64,000 nucleotides of DNA from contig BEXV01000207.1 in assembly GCA_003118195.1 (NCBI GenBank), positions 225,207 to 289,206 of the forward strand. Direction: 5' to 3'. The notes below the pieces were generated by a model. That model was not told the origin of the DNA. It was given only the letters and a program-made list of their open reading frames with translations, and did no database searches. This document shows positions 27,201 to 39,200 of this stretch, one piece after another (position 1 is the stretch's first letter; each line of letters begins with the position of its first letter). The DNA comes from Hemicentrotus pulcherrimus (lineage: Eukaryota > Echinodermata > Echinoidea > Camarodonta > Strongylocentrotidae). A program made the position numbers and the translations under genes.

Positions 27201-30200
27201 TGTAGGTGAAGGCATTTGGTCCAGGTCTGAAGCCAGACGGTATTGAGATCAAAAAGAAGACTGAATTCACTGTGGATGTTAAGAATGCAGGCAAGGCTGA
27301 GCTGATGATTGACATCAAGGACCAGTGGGGTAATAAGGTGGAGTGAGAGATCAAGGACAACAAGAATGGAACCTATACTGTCTACTACACTCCTGAACAT
27401 CCTCTCAAACATACCGTGGCTATCACATGGGGTGGTGTCAGCATCCCAGAAAGCCCATTAAAGGTAAGCTCAATCCACCATGGTTGATCTTATTCTAGAA
27501 TCCTGTAGAAAATAATAAAACTACCAAGTGATGTGATTCAGGATTGGCATGCACTAAAACATTTGAAGGAAACTTTGTGATTTAAACAAATTTAGATAAA
27601 AGTAAAAATTGAAATTATTTTGCTTCAACATTTTAAATCTCAATATAATCACTATTCTGGTTTTCCTAGTGTTAGTTAGTGATTGTTCACAAATTATATG
27701 ATTGATGATGACGCCAGGCTGTACACTCTCTTCAGGTTCTGTTTCTGTATGATTTAACACTCCTTGTGGACTTTCATTCTGCTCTGACATATTCAGAGCA
27801 ATGCTTTGTCGTATTGTAAATTTTAGTTGTATCAACTCAACTGGGATGAATTTGTAAACTAATTATCAAATTTTTTGATGGTATACTTACATCGAATAGC
27901 AGTAATCCAGAGTTTGAGAGTTTTTATACCTTGCCAATTGCTTGAACCTTGCATTGACATAGGTGTGTATTACCCATGTTTTCAGGTATCTGTTGGAGGT
28001 GGTGCCAGCAAGGTCAAGGTATTTGGACCTGGTGTAGAGCATGGCATGGTCAAGGCTAAGACACCAACTCACTTTACTGTTGACTGCAAGGAGGCAGGAA
28101 AAGGTATATTATCTCCTTTGGTCTTTATTGTTTTCCATAAAGAAATCATATTAACTCAGGATGATGGACCTTTTAGTATGTTGGAGAACAACTTATTCTG
28201 TCATTATTCATTGATCAAGATTTTTGTTTAAACCTTTGTGCATCAGTCCTTATAAAATGATCACTCGGTGAAAGCAACAGGAGAGATCTCAACAATATGT
28301 TCAGTAGTTGAATGTTCAAAATACTCCATTTGTACCATTCACTTTTAACACTTTTCCATGTGTTCCTGTCATTACTATATTATAAAAGTTATGTATATTA
28401 TCTTGTACCTGTACAGCTCCCATCACTGTGGGCATCAAGTCTAAAGCAGGTGTCAACGGACCCAAAGAGAAGGAGATCCCAGTCCAAGTCAAAGACAACA
28501 ATGATGGAACCTACGCTGCTAACTATACTCCAGAATCACCAGGAGAATATGCCGTTGGTGTCAAGTATGGTGGCACTGAGATTCCTCAGAGCCCTATCTC
28601 TGTCAGTGTTGTTCCAGATGTTGAGGTTGGAAAGATCCAGATCACTGACCTCCAAGAAAGTGAGTTTGGTGAATTTCTGTGGGTTTGCTGTTTTATCATG
28701 CATGGAATATGTTTAGTATATATTTGTGATATTTGAATTTAGTATGCAAGAGTTCCACAGAGGAGGAAGTGATGCTTATTAGCATCTTTTCATGAGGTGA
28801 CTGATGTTATTTAGGGAAGATTGTGAAGGCTTTATTTGACGTTTTCATACATTTATTTGTTCCCAACATATGATTCAGAGAATCCAACCCACTGCATTTA
28901 TATGTGAAAACCTTACAAACTTGTCCATTCCATTGATAGAAACTAATGTTATCAAATAGAAATCATATTATAAGACATTCTAGTGTCACCAGTTGTTTAA
29001 ATTTTAAATGAAATATGAGATAAGCATCTTTATACTATTCCATTTTCACACATACCATGTGAAAGATGTTTGAAAATTCCATTATTTGAGTGAATCCTTT
29101 CCCCGCCATTATGATCCTTCATAGAAATACATACAAATCTTCCTTAGTACCATGTACCATATATTCCGGAGTAAAATTCATTGAACCCAGCCCCCTGGTG
29201 TAAGACAGCATGATGTGTGACCATACAGCTCTCATAATGCATGTTTGTTTCCTTAACCTTATTGCATGACTCATCTCCAGGCCTAGATGTAGGCAAAGAA
29301 AACTCCTTTCATGTCGATACGTCTAAAGCTGGCGATGGAGAGTTGGAAGCTTTCCTCACTGGACCTGATGGACAGATTGTCCCTGTTAAGGTCGTTCCTG
29401 TTGAATCAGGTTTTGATGTCAAGTTCACACCAACAGAAGAAGGTCCACACAAGCTTGATATGAAGTATGGTGGATGTCCCATGTTGGATAAACCAATCAA
29501 ACTGGAAGCCATTCCTAAAGCTGATGCTTCTAAGGTCTTGGCAGAGGGCGAAGGTCTCAAGAAAGGCTTTGTTGGCAAACCCGCTGACTTCATGATAGAC
29601 ATTCGCAAGGCAGGACGAGGAGGCTTGGGCGTTACCATTGAAGGACCAAGCGAGGCTGAAATCAACTGCGAAGATAACCGAGATGGAACATGTTCTGTCA
29701 ACTACACCCCAGACTCAGCAGGCATCTACAACATCAATATCCTCTTTGATGGGAAACACATTGAAGATTCTCCATTCCTTGCCAAGGTAGTCGATCCATC
29801 ACTTGTGAAGGCAAGTGGACCAGGTCTGACCAATGGAGCATTCATGGATTTCCCTTGCACGTTTGAGGTTGATTGTAGCGAAGCAGGACCATACTTTGAT
29901 GATGAATATGATGATAAGTTTGCCCTCCCGGTCAACTGTATGGCTGTTGGTCCAGACAGTGACATCCTGAAGGTGGATGTGAAGCCCTTGGAAGAAGGCA
30001 TCTATGAGGTAACATACTACCCTGAGGAGGAAGGACCAGCCACTCTCAATACCATCTACTGTGGACAACTTATCCCAAACTTCCCCAAGGAAGTCCAGGT
30101 TCAGGAACCTATCGATCTTGAGAAGATTGTGCTAGATGGAGCAGGATTGGAAAATGGTAAAGCTTGTAACTCAAGCTCTATATCAAGCTATGCTGTCTTA

Positions 30201-33200
30201 ATGCTCATCATTGCATATATATATATATATATTTCTCATATATTCACTGATTTTCCTTGCTAATTCCTCGCTTCATAATCATCACTTGTCTATCTAGGTG
30301 ACCATGTCATGCTTTCTGATGAATCTTCAACGTTTCTTCTGTCTTCAGTTTATTTATTCCAATTATTTCTAATATTTCAAGACTCATTTGTTGATTTTTT
30401 CCTCTTTTGTAATGATCTTTATCCACCACACCTTTTGGTTTGCATTCTTAATCATCATTATACATTTATAAAAGTGGAAGAATGGATCTGAAAATTTCCA
30501 ATCTAGTCATTATTTGTTCTGTTGTCAAAATGTATTGTGGCAATCTTTTTCTTCCTTGAAGTCAAAGTGTTCTTCGTGAAACCTCATCCCTTGCATTCAT
30601 TGTTTTCCTTGTCAGAATGTTTGCAGGATGTGTCCTTATTCTACCTTTTCACTTTGACATTAACAAGTGCAAAAAAATGGGTTCCATTTCTTTATCTTTC
30701 AATGAGTTAAGATATCAATACAGGGTTTCCTAGCCTACTTTTAGTCATTAAATTTAATATCTGATTAGAAAATACTATGCTCTACAGATCAGGTTTGGAG
30801 AAGGGATAGATTTCTTGTGAATACTATCAAACTGTGAGATCAAATCATGGTTTCACCATTGTAGTCTTTCTGTAAAGCAACACATTCTTCAAAAAGCCCA
30901 AACACATAACAAGTTCAATGATTTTTTTTTTACTAGAGGTTAGATATAACCATGTATGTATCTCATTGTACATCCCTATTTCCTACTCCATGATTTATTG
31001 TACTAACTCATTGGTTACAACAAGTATCTAACACTTTGTTACTTATCCATATACCCATTGTATGTCTGTTTGTATATCTGCATGAATTCACTTTTAGTCC
31101 TCCGTCAGTAGTCTGCATCATTCATCTTGAAATTTTGACAAAAGGAGCAAATAGATAAACAGTTTTGTGCATGGAAATATCTTGAAACATTGCTCATTGA
31201 TATGTATTATATAGTCCTACTTGTGACCAATATCTTTGTATTACTTTGGAGTTTGGATATCCTAATCACCTATTCAATTTTCTTTGCATCGTAATTTGTG
31301 CAACCCCTTATTTTGTGATAAACATATATTTTACTTGACTAATGAAATGTATTGGTGAAACATTACATTCTTCCAAGTTCTCACATTGTTAAATGAACAA
31401 GAAGCTAACATGTCCTCTACTAGATTAATACATATAAATATGATGCTAAATTTTGTTGAGTGATAAACAAAAATGCTATTTAATGAGTTACATGATTGTT
31501 TTTCTTTATCATGGAAATATCTCCCGGTATACAAAACACTCCAATCTTACTCTGCCATACTGAGAATAATATCAATATCAATAATCCTTTGAGTCATTTC
31601 GTTGGGAAATGGAGAAAACTGCATGCAGAAAAATTGTGTAACTTTTATGAAGTTACTTGAGTCCACTTAAAACGGGCAGTGAGATATGGATTAAATTTAA
31701 ATGGTTTTTATGCAATCTCCTTAAATAAATCATTGTCTTAATTAACCCTGGTATATGTTTTTTGATCCTGACAGCTGTGTTCCTTGAGTGCCCAACTGAT
31801 TTCAAAGTTGATGCTAAGGCTCTTGATAAACCACTCGACAAGGATCTCTTCAAGACAGAGGTGACGACCCCATCAGGAAAGAAACTCAAACCTACCATCA
31901 AGGACAACCAAGACAAGACATTCACCTGTGCATACACTCCTGTAGAACAAGGTAAGATCAGTCTCTGTTTGAAATCCAATCCGTAAAGGGATTAATATTA
32001 GGTCTTTACCTTTGCAACTACCAAATGCTGCACATATCTAACTTGGTACCTAAATGAAACATGTGTGCACAACCCTGTAGGAGAAGAATAAGTTTCTCTG
32101 GTTTGCAAGCAAATCGATGGATTATTTGGCATGGGACATTTTTCTTGCAACTGAAAGTGCCACACATGTTTACATGTACCTTGTTGCATGTGACATAGCA
32201 ATATATAGTGAACATGTTTTTATATATCGCTGTTATTCTGTCACAAAAATCAACGCTGTTGTATTTGCAATAATTTTCTTGTGTTTTCTTGTGTGTCCCA
32301 AACAGGGACTCACAAGGTTGATGTGGCCTTTGCTGGTCAACCTCTTGGTAAGTCACCTTACACCACTGAGGCTGTCCCAGGCCATGATACTTCCAAGGTC
32401 AAAGCCTATGGTCCAGGACTTCAAGCTGGTCTTACCAAGAAACCTGCTCAGTTTACTGTTGAGACCAAGAACGCTGGCAAGGGTGGTCTAGGAATCCTGA
32501 TTGAAGGACCATCTGAACCTAAGATGACCTGTAAAGATAACAAGGATGGTACAGCATCTGTTGAGTATCTTCCAGTTGAACCTGGTGACTATGCTGTCCA
32601 TGTAACCTTCGCTGATGAAGCCATACCAGGTAATGCTTCTCATGTTCTCTTTGTTTATAATGGGATGAATGCCTGAGCTTGATTAAAGATGATACAGACT
32701 GTGTTGATTGTGTTACAGTTCTGGTACAAAATTCTTTGGTTATAGGGAATCAAATTGGTTATAGACCCTGAAATGATCCCAGTTTGACAAACTTGTCTCT
32801 GAAATACCTCAAACAAAAAAAAAGGCTTTGTGCTTCTTCTTTTAATTACAAATACAGTTTCTTCTTCTTTTCTTCAATTTATAACCTTCTTCTTTTCTTC
32901 AATTGATAACCTTCAAGTACAGTGAATGGAATTTCTGTACATGTTTGTTTCCCCCCTTTTCCTCCTGTTTCCTTACCTTTTTGATTATATTTCCATCTCC
33001 AGGGAGTCCTTTCAGACCCTCAATCCAGGACTCTATTGATGCTAGCAAGGTGAAGGCTCATGGACCAGGTCTATCTAAGGATGGAGTCAGGGCCAATGTA
33101 CCTGCTAAGTTCACTGTCGATGCCACCAAGGCTGGCAAAGCTCCACTTGATGTCACTGTCATTCAGGAGAAGGGTAAGATTCTCATCACAAATCCCAACT

Positions 33201-36200
33201 GAAATTGCAGATGATAGAACAATGTATCATTTAGTAAGAACCAGGAGGGCGTTAAAGGAGTTAATGCCCTCTGGCTCTCATTGGATGATATGCATGTTAA
33301 CAGTACATTGATTAGGTTCCAACTAGTTTGTAGTAATTTGTCTGATATTTCTTCATGAGTGAAAAAGTCATAGTTTCCTTGAGTTAATTCTATCAAGCAA
33401 GGTTTTAAAAGTTGGGTCCAACTAAAGAACATGAATATAAACAGTGATAACAACTTCTGTTAGCCCCAATAAAAACACTCTTTAATCACCTTTTGACATT
33501 GTAGGTGGTCCAGAGAAGGCTAAGATCGTAGACAACAAAGATGGCACCTATGATGTGACCTATGTACCCAAGACAGAAGGACGCTGTCAAGTTGACATCA
33601 AATATGACAACAAGAACATCCCTGACAGGTGAGTAAAGAGAGTCAGGAGAAGAAAGGAGGTCAGAGAAAGAGAGTCAGGAGAAGAAAGGAGATCAGAGAA
33701 AGAGAGTCAGGAGAAGAAAGGAGGTCAGAGAAAGAGAGTCAGGAGAAATGAGATCAGAGAAAGAGAGTCAGGAGAAGAAAGGAGATCAGAGAAAGAGAGT
33801 CAGGAGAAGAAATGAGATCAGAGAAGTATTCCCATATTAAATAGGGCTACCATTTTTTTTATATTTTTAATAGAACTTTTAGTACACTGGTAGAGGAATG
33901 AAGGAAGGGGGTTTCATTTTCATATTTGTCTTATAACTCATCAAAGCACTTTTGAAATGGTTGTTATAAAGAATGTCTTACAGAGTATAAATATTCCCTC
34001 TTGTCTGTTTAGTCCCTTCAATACCAAAGTGCTTCCTAAGGCTGATGCATCCAAAGTCAAGGTTGCTGGTCCAGGAGTACAGAAGACCGGAGTCTTGGCC
34101 AGTTTGCCTGTGGAGTTCACTGTGGATACTAGGGAAGCTGGTGATGCAGAACTCATCATCTCTATCACTGTGAGTAGAATATATCCAAAGTAATAATTCT
34201 AAAGTATCCAATAGCCTTTACATGAATGGCTTTCATTAGACTAGTCTTAATCATCACTATCGCTGTGAGAAGAATATATCTAAATTGATGATTCTGAAAT
34301 CACTAGAATCTTTAAGGAGAATAGGTTTCAACTGAGATGGTGTTTGACTCGATTTTCATCATCACAAACACTGTGAGTAGAATGTATCCAAAATTGTTAT
34401 TGTTTTACTTCACTTCTAAAAGTTACATTTAAGTAGACTTGAAATTGATTTATTGAACAGTTCTTATTGTCATTTTTCAGAAAGGAAGCAGTATTTCAAG
34501 TTTGTTAGCCCCAAAGCAGTGTCTCTAAGTCTCTAAGTTCAATTCGAATTGTAGTAGTGTTAAATGCATCCGACTGTAGAATGTTACTTGGATGTTCGTC
34601 TCTCATGACCTAATTTACCTTTGGACTGTCATAAGGTAGTATTGGATTAAAGTTTTGTTTAATATGTGAAGTCAGTGAATCAGACAGTCACAATGGAAGT
34701 GGAATCATGGTGCTGCTGAAGATTTTAGAATTGGATGATGCTAAAATTGAGCCTCAAAATACCACTTTCATTCTGCTGCACCCAGCCCTTAAATTTATAT
34801 TATCAGTTTACCTTCAGATGGATAACAAATAATTTCAGCTACAATCATTCAGTAGAAATCATATCATGAGTCACAGTCTGGAGGTAGCAAGCTGTAACCC
34901 TCTATATAACAAATGTGCTGTAATGGATACACTCAGATCCTCTGTTGGCCATCTCTGTTGCCCACTGCTAAAATATTGAATGATTCTTCTCTAGGACCCA
35001 CATGATTCCACCTGCAGGATGGATGCTAGTGATAGTTCTTATTCAATGCCTTAGGTTACCCATCTGGTTAGGTTATGTGCATGAATGTAAATAAGTTGGT
35101 TAAAAAAGTAGTAATGCATGAGCCTCTCAAAGTCTCCTCTACTGTTGATCTAACATTAATCTATTGATCATGTTTGGTCTTGCAGGACAAGAATGGTAAA
35201 CCAGTGAAACCAGACATCAAAGACAATGGTGATGGTACCTTCACAATCTCCTACGTACCTACCGATGTGGGCCAGTACACTGTCCTTGTGACCTATGGTG
35301 GCAAGAATGTACCTGCTTCACCATTCAGTGTCAAGACCAGTCCTACAGGAGATGCCAGCAAGTGCAGTATCTTGGGTAAGAAGTCACTCTAGCTCACATC
35401 TTCTACTGTATCATTGCTTCCATGAGAAGTCCTATTGAAAGATCTCAGAACGGAGAATAGATCTTTTATTCTGTTGCTTTAAGAAAAGCAGAGTAAGAAT
35501 GAATGTTGGCTCTAATCATTTGTAATCAGGAGGGGGTGAAGGCCTGGACACGTCTATTTCAGTTGGGTTGAAGGAAATGGGACTTACTCAGGATTTCCAT
35601 GGTATCGGTATTTTCGATTTTATCACAGTTTTTGAGGATTTTGTTAATGCTATCACAGTATATGGGATTAAATGTGGGCAAAGTTGTAGAATGTTTGATG
35701 ATGTGCTGATGATGTAAGATGTATTAGTGAACATTCCAGATCATGCTTTGTTGTCGAAGGCTTTATTCTATGACTCCTTTCTCATGCTCTCAACACTCGT
35801 AGACATGGAAATGGACAAGTATTTGAGCTGAATATTCATTACATGTCATGTTGTGAACATATGATGAATGTAGTCTGTTTTTTGTGGTTTCATGTGTAGT
35901 GAAGTTCATCATTATGTGTCTCATTCTTGTAGTTTTGTGTCTTATGTGACACTATCATTGTCATCAATGACCTAGCTAATTATGTACATGTAGCTATTAG
36001 AATCAGTAAGTAGCATTACAATATGTTAGCCAGTGTTCTTGGCTCTTTAAATAAAAACTGATTTTGAATGTAGCTTAAAATAAGAAATTCAAAGCATATA
36101 TTAAAGTTAGGAATGATTCTTTACCTAAAGACCTTCTGACAACGGTTTAAGATCATATTGTTGAAGTAACTGCTATTTTACCCCAAGGTTGTCTTGCAAA

Positions 36201-39200
36201 ACAGACATAAATGCATAACATACACTGTAAGTGCAATTGGAATTTATCTTCCATAAAATGAATTTCAAATCAAATCTAAGAGATAGACAGAGAGGGCGTA
36301 CAAATGTTGTAAATATTAAGAATATATCATCTGCTGAGAGTAAAAAGGGAGTTAACTCATTTACTTCTACATGGGTATTCATTTAGCTCCCAGCAGACAA
36401 TATAACACAGTTTTGTATATTTTACTACATTTATTATGTATTTGCATGGTTTTTTGGCATGTTAGCTATTTATAAACATGTAAGATTTATATGCTGAAGA
36501 AGTACAAATAGACAGATGATCAATATCTAAACATAGTGGAGTTGCATCCATGTAATTATTTAGAAGCAATAGGGCATTAACTTTCTGCTAATGCCCTTTT
36601 TTTTCCTTATGACTGGCAAGGAGAACCCATGCATGGCAATAATTCAGCATCATGCTCCAATCTGCATAATGGATTTGAGTGCTCTTTTCTACTCATATAA
36701 TTTAGACAAATCTAAGCTTAATAATCGTTCAATTTGGGTTTTGATTAAGAATGTACTAACTTAAACTGCCAGATAAACTTCCCTCAACTACTGATATATC
36801 AATTACATCCTCCCTTCTCTCGTGCATCTTTACATTTTCATATTTTTTGGTTCATTTTGTTTAAAGAAAATGAGGAAACTTTTACAACAAGAAGCGGGTA
36901 AACCTGATTTGTAGGATACATATGTTTCCATCGTAAAAATATATATATACATAATCATTCCTGAGTAAATCCATTCCTATTTTACTAATTATTTTGAAAC
37001 TTTTCATGGAAACATAATTTGTTCTCCCTTGCTATTAATTGTGTTTTTCTTGCCGGAACATTAGGAATGAGGATGAGAAATAGGGGAAGGGTTAGGGTAG
37101 AATTTGTTTCTTGATAAGAACAAATCCAATGTTTGCCTTGCTGTTGTTCGTCTTGTGTAAAAGTTATTTCCAAAAATCTTATTTTCTATGTTATCGTCTC
37201 ATTGTGTCATATTTCATTCATCAAAACTTGTACTGTCCTGTTGAAGTACTACACGTTCATTGTTATTTTTTCATATCAGTCTTCATGAATACCTTGTTCT
37301 TTATGGATGATTAATTATTGGCATAGTATTGACCAGGATCAATGTTGATGTTTGGTAAAGTGAAATGAGAGCCAAGAATGAAAGGGAATGCTGTATCCCA
37401 CCTATAGGTTGTAAGAGCGGCAATTACGACATCCCAGTCAGACGTGGTAGCTTAAAGAGTGCAGAGAGTACTACCACTACCCGTACCACTACCACGCGAA
37501 CCACCACCACAAGTAAGATGTCCAATACAACTCTTATCTGGCTGCTAACTCCAGAGGGCAGTCTTTTGTTCCTACCTGCGTGTTTGAAGTGCTGACAAGC
37601 ATGGTTTATTTCTGTAGTCTAGTCTTGGATGTGAAACACAGATGTGAAACAACATTTCTTCTAATAAATTGTCTTGCAAGCTGAGTATCATTAAAGAGAT
37701 TTCTGATGGCATGACAAGCATGCTTAGGCTGAGTTAAGTCTGAGCCAGACCATGGCATTGGCATGCACACAAACAAACCTTCTATAATCAATAAAGATAG
37801 AGTTTTCATACTTGATTAATGAATGTAACTTCAGGCTTGATTATTTTAGTCATTAATTCATGTATATTTTATTAATCATTTCTCAGGTACTTTTTTTGGA
37901 AATAAATGAATAATTGGTCTATGAACATATATTTTGATCATCTCTTTTCTGCATGCAATATGTGAACATAATACAGATGGAAAAAAAGGTGAAAATAAGA
38001 AAAGAGGATGAAAAGAATAAAAGAAGAAATGATATATATTTTTGTCATGATTGAAGCAGACCAACACCCCTCCCCCCAAAAAAAAAAATGATAATGTATA
38101 TGTTGTTATGGAAGACATAAACTCACCCCAAGCTAAAAGAGACATTCATGTGGTAATCAAGGAATGAATCTAAAGGGAAACAATGTCAGATTTTCAGCAT
38201 GCTGAATGAAAAGATATCCATTTGTTTACTCACAAGTTGCTTTACCATTATTGAGAGTTCAAATTTGAATTAGCAGCCCAGACCTACAGAGCAAGTAATG
38301 TTTGGTGATTCCTCCCTTCCAAAGCTTTCCTTTCTATAACCACATCAAATAGGAAATGAGAAATAATGACTTTTTATGAGATTGTTGGTAATTAGGTAAC
38401 ATTTGAAAGCATGATACAGAATAAAATTGGGTTTTGATGGCATGATGTTACAATCATATTACATCAAGTGAAGTATGCTCATACATCTGTTATTCATATA
38501 GTGTGTGATCTAATATCCATTTATATTCTTTGAAGTTACACATCAATTGTTGTGACTGAATTACATGTAGCTCCTTATAAGCTCCAAGGAATGAGATCTG
38601 ATGGTGTATTATCAGCATTATTGAGGAAGCTAGCTCAGTGAAATGTAGCAAAAAGATACGTCCGGAACACAAAATGCAGAATAGTTTGTAAAATGGAGAT
38701 AGTACATGTATTTACCAGCTCTATATCATAAAGATGTGGGTTTACCTTTGTGCGATAAAATCATTATTTTCAACACTTATGCATTTTGCATCCTGGACGT
38801 GTCTTTTTGTGTCACTATATTTTGCTAAGCTACGTGCCAGCAGTGAGAATGGGGAGGATTCCTAGCAAAGAAAATCTGAAGTCTGAAAAGTGAATTAAGA
38901 AAAATCTTTACAGCTTCTCAAAGTAGTGGGGCCAATTATTAAGATACTCTGTATTGATGTGTAATACAAATAATTATGCTGCTGAATCATTCTTTTCTCA
39001 AATAAAATCAAATTACAAGTTTTCTTGTGAACCAAAATAGTTACGTTCACATTAAAATGCTACAAATTTTTAAAACATCTTTTTAAGTTTGCTTTTTCTT
39101 CAAAATTTATTCAAACTTTTTCCAGGGTATTGCTGGCTGATATTAAATATTTCTCACAACCCCTTTAAAAAAAAGTTATGAAATTAAAATTATTTGTTGC

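Larger units (their letters stand above)
27464..29280 (+). other. FLN: Introns v10-v11, v11-v12, v12-v13 (with v11 and v12 between)
   Basis: Introns of 522, 313 and 621 bases. I looked here for a separate repeat 7 and saw no open frame with GPGL or SPF motifs. Confidence 0.85.
31952..34012 (+). other. FLN: Introns v14-v15 to v17-v18
   Basis: Four introns of 354, 373, 331 and 384 bases. The v15-v16 intron has a duplicated CTTCTTCTTTTCTTCAATT segment at about 32863-32912. The v17-v18 intron holds the purine minisatellite listed separately. Confidence 0.85.

Noticed and set aside
27344..27346. TGA read as selenocysteine
   Set aside because: The position is not a conserved Cys, filamins are not selenoproteins, and no SECIS-like context is apparent.
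29309..30068. Minus-strand open frames opposite exon v13
   Set aside because: They are shadows of the strongly coding plus-strand exon; no family resemblance.
33639..33826. CRISPR array
   Set aside because: The 32-bp units are directly adjacent with no spacers, and the host is an animal.
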